Assembly: GCA_947441745.1 (NCBI GenBank)
Contig: CANEUJ010000004.1
Coordinates: 1-24,988, forward strand
Source of the DNA: Neisseriaceae bacterium
GTDB lineage: Bacteria; Pseudomonadota; Gammaproteobacteria; Burkholderiales; UBA11063
Direction: 5' to 3'
Length of the DNA stretch: 24,988 nt
Shown here piece by piece: positions 24,051-24,988 of this stretch. The first letter of the stretch is position 1. Each line of letters begins with the position of its first letter. The notes below the pieces were generated by a model. The model was not told where the DNA came from. It saw only the letters and a program-made list of their open reading frames with translations, and ran no database searches. Made by a program: the position numbers and the translations under genes.

Positions 24051-24731
24051 TTAATATGCGATTGGTTCAATAATTAAACGATTTTTATTATCTAATGAAA
24101 TCATAACTGATTTATGAAATAAATTGTCAGGTAATTTCTCATCTATAGTTCGATATAAACCACCAATAGAAATTAACTCAGCATTAAATTTACTCACAAA
24201 TATACGTGCTGTTTTGTCACCATTAGACCCCGCTATCAGTCGACCTTTGGCTTCACCATATATATGAATATTTCCTGAAGCAATAACCTCCGCATTATCC
24301 GATACAAATGAAGTAACAACAATATCTCCATCATTTGTTAATTTCATACCACTTCTTAGTGGATCTGAATAAAATAATGCTTTATTAAAAATATGCTCAG
24401 ATGCTTTTTCTGATTCTGGGATATCTATTACCTGAATACCTGAAATACTCTCTACACGAATAAAATCATTCCTTAAAATCGAATGAAAATTTATTTCTAA
24501 TTTATTAGCTATTGCAATGAGCTCCAGAACAGTTTTCTCAAAGGCATCACTATCAACTTCAGCATTAATTGAAAGTACAATATGCGCATTTTTCTGTTCT
24601 AATTTTTTGAAACCATTTAATTTAGACTCAATTTCAGCTAGTTCAGTATTAGGATTTATTTGTAATATAAAATATTCAAATTTGGCATGTGTAAATTTTA
24701 TTTTTTTTTGTAGCACCTGTAACCTATTCAT
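24051..24731 (-). CDS. minC: Septum site-determining protein MinC
   Basis: Inhibitor of FtsZ polymerisation, placed at the poles by MinD. The 226-residue protein has the N-terminal FtsZ-binding domain (FEYFILQINPN to about 105) and the C-terminal beta-helix that binds MinD (NAEVIASGNIHIYGEAKGRL, AGSNGD, AELISIGGLYR). The C-terminal domain is conserved; the N-terminal domain is diverged as is usual. The ATG at 24731 lacks a Shine-Dalgarno sequence, while GTG at 24716 has AGG six bases ahead, so the protein may start five codons later. It leads the minCDE-trxB run, diverging from the flavoprotein gene. Confidence 0.93.
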   Translation of the reverse strand: MNRLQVLQKKIKFTHAKFEYFILQINPNTELAEIESKLNGFKKLEQKNAHIVLSINAEVDSDAFEKTVLELIAIANKLEINFHSILRNDFIRVESISGIQVIDIPESEKASEHIFNKALFYSDPLRSGMKLTNDGDIVVTSFVSDNAEVIASGNIHIYGEAKGRLIAGSNGDKTARIFVSKFNAELISIGGLYRTIDEKLPDNLFHKSVMISLDNKNRLIIEPIAY

Positions 24732-24752
24732 ATTAAGAAATAATTCGTTATT

Positions 24753-24793
24753 TTAACATATTTTTTGTTAATAAACTTAACAGAATTTAATAT
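24753..24793. promoter_or_regulatory. Divergent promoter region between minC and the flavoprotein gene, with alternating TTAACA/TGTTAA motifs
   Basis: Three related hexamers follow each other: TTAACA (24753-24758), TGTTAA (24766-24771) and TTAACA (24777-24782), making overlapping inverted repeats. The left one overlaps a minC extended -10 (TGTTAAAAT on the minus strand, 24750-24758). TTGTTA (24765-24770) and TAATAT (24788-24793), 17 bases apart, form a plus-strand promoter candidate. A regulator site is plausible but AT-rich DNA makes such symmetry common. Confidence 0.3.
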
Positions 24794-24812
24794 AAAGAAG
24801 TTATAATAACTG

Positions 24813-24988
24813 ATGACAAGAAAATATGACTGTATAATAATTGGTGCTGGTGCTGCAGGGCTAATGTGTGCTTATACTATAGGGTTAAAGGGTAAAAAAG
24901 TGCTTTTAATCGACCACAGCTCAAAACTTGCCGAAAAAATTAGAATTAGTGGTGGTGGACGATGTAATTTCACAAATATAAACACCAA
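24813..24988 (+). CDS. NAD(P)/FAD-dependent oxidoreductase, BaiN/HI0933 (YhiN) family (N-terminus, cut by window edge)
   Basis: Only 58 complete codons are present. They begin MTRKYDCIIIGAGAAGLM, an FAD-binding strand-turn-helix with GAGAAG. The next strand, VLLIDHSS, ends in an acidic residue at the expected ribose-binding place, and SGGGRCNFTN is the hallmark of the HI0933/YhiN flavoprotein family. Complete members have about 390-400 residues. Cellular role of YhiN-type proteins is poorly defined. It is transcribed away from minC. No strong ribosome site precedes the ATG (AAAGAAG ends about 12 bases away), and a TATAAT only 5 bases before it is too close for an ordinary leader. Confidence 0.9.
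   Translation, partial: MTRKYDCIIIGAGAAGLMCAYTIGLKGKKVLLIDHSSKLAEKIRISGGGRCNFTNINT

Noticed and set aside
24051..24070. minD start at 24070 overlapping minC
   Set aside because: The ATG at 24025 has an AGGAG site and begins exactly at the conserved MinD N-terminus.

Overview
The window is a chromosomal stretch from an AT-rich proteobacterium. Housekeeping proteins point to a betaproteobacterium, possibly near Neisseriales: YidC has a Lys in place of the E. coli groove Arg and an NPPPSDP stretch before its last helices, RnpA resembles Neisseriaceae RnpA, and the trifunctional beta-oxidation protein begins with the dehydrogenase domain and reads like betaproteobacterial homologues. The low G+C is unusual for that class. 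The placement rests on remembered family features, not on a tree.

Layout from left to right. 1-1131 (-) holds the N-terminal half of a FadN-type 3-hydroxyacyl-CoA dehydrogenase/enoyl-CoA hydratase, cut by the window edge. 1231-3662 (-) is the rpmH-rnpA-yidD-yidC ribosome/RNase P/membrane-insertion operon. Divergent from it is trhO (3797-4837, +), where many genomes have dnaA. 4837-5040 carries degraded palindromic repeats. 5058-7514 (-) is a cyanide-insensitive-type bd quinol oxidase operon (cioA, cioB and a DUF2474-like small subunit). 7689-8411 (+) is a short-chain dehydrogenase without the catalytic Tyr. 8438-8946 (-) is a DUF3429 membrane protein coupled to a 23-codon remnant of an FAD-dependent oxidoreductase.

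9003-17496 (-) encodes the complete RecBCD recombination/anti-phage nuclease in the order recC-recB-recD. A 178-bp cluster of modular palindromic repeats separates recC from rpe and supplies the sequence around the recC start. Between rpe and ctpA sits a compact, translationally coupled type II restriction-modification pair: a C5-cytosine methyltransferase followed by a 166-residue PD-(D/E)XK nuclease with a Q-x-K active site.

19994-24731 (-) is ctpA, ispF, trxB, minE, minD and minC (listed right to left in transcription), with minD/minE and minE/trxB joined by TAATG overlaps. A BaiN/HI0933-family flavoprotein begins at 24813 (+) and leaves the window.

Most of the window is conserved core genome. 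The accessory or decaying parts are the restriction-modification pair, the repeats, the oxidoreductase remnant and the neighbouring SDR/DUF3429 genes. Perfect inverted repeats are embedded in the last codons of both recB and recD. No tRNA, rRNA, CRISPR, integrase or intact insertion sequence was seen, and no gene-free stretch exceeds 300 bases.
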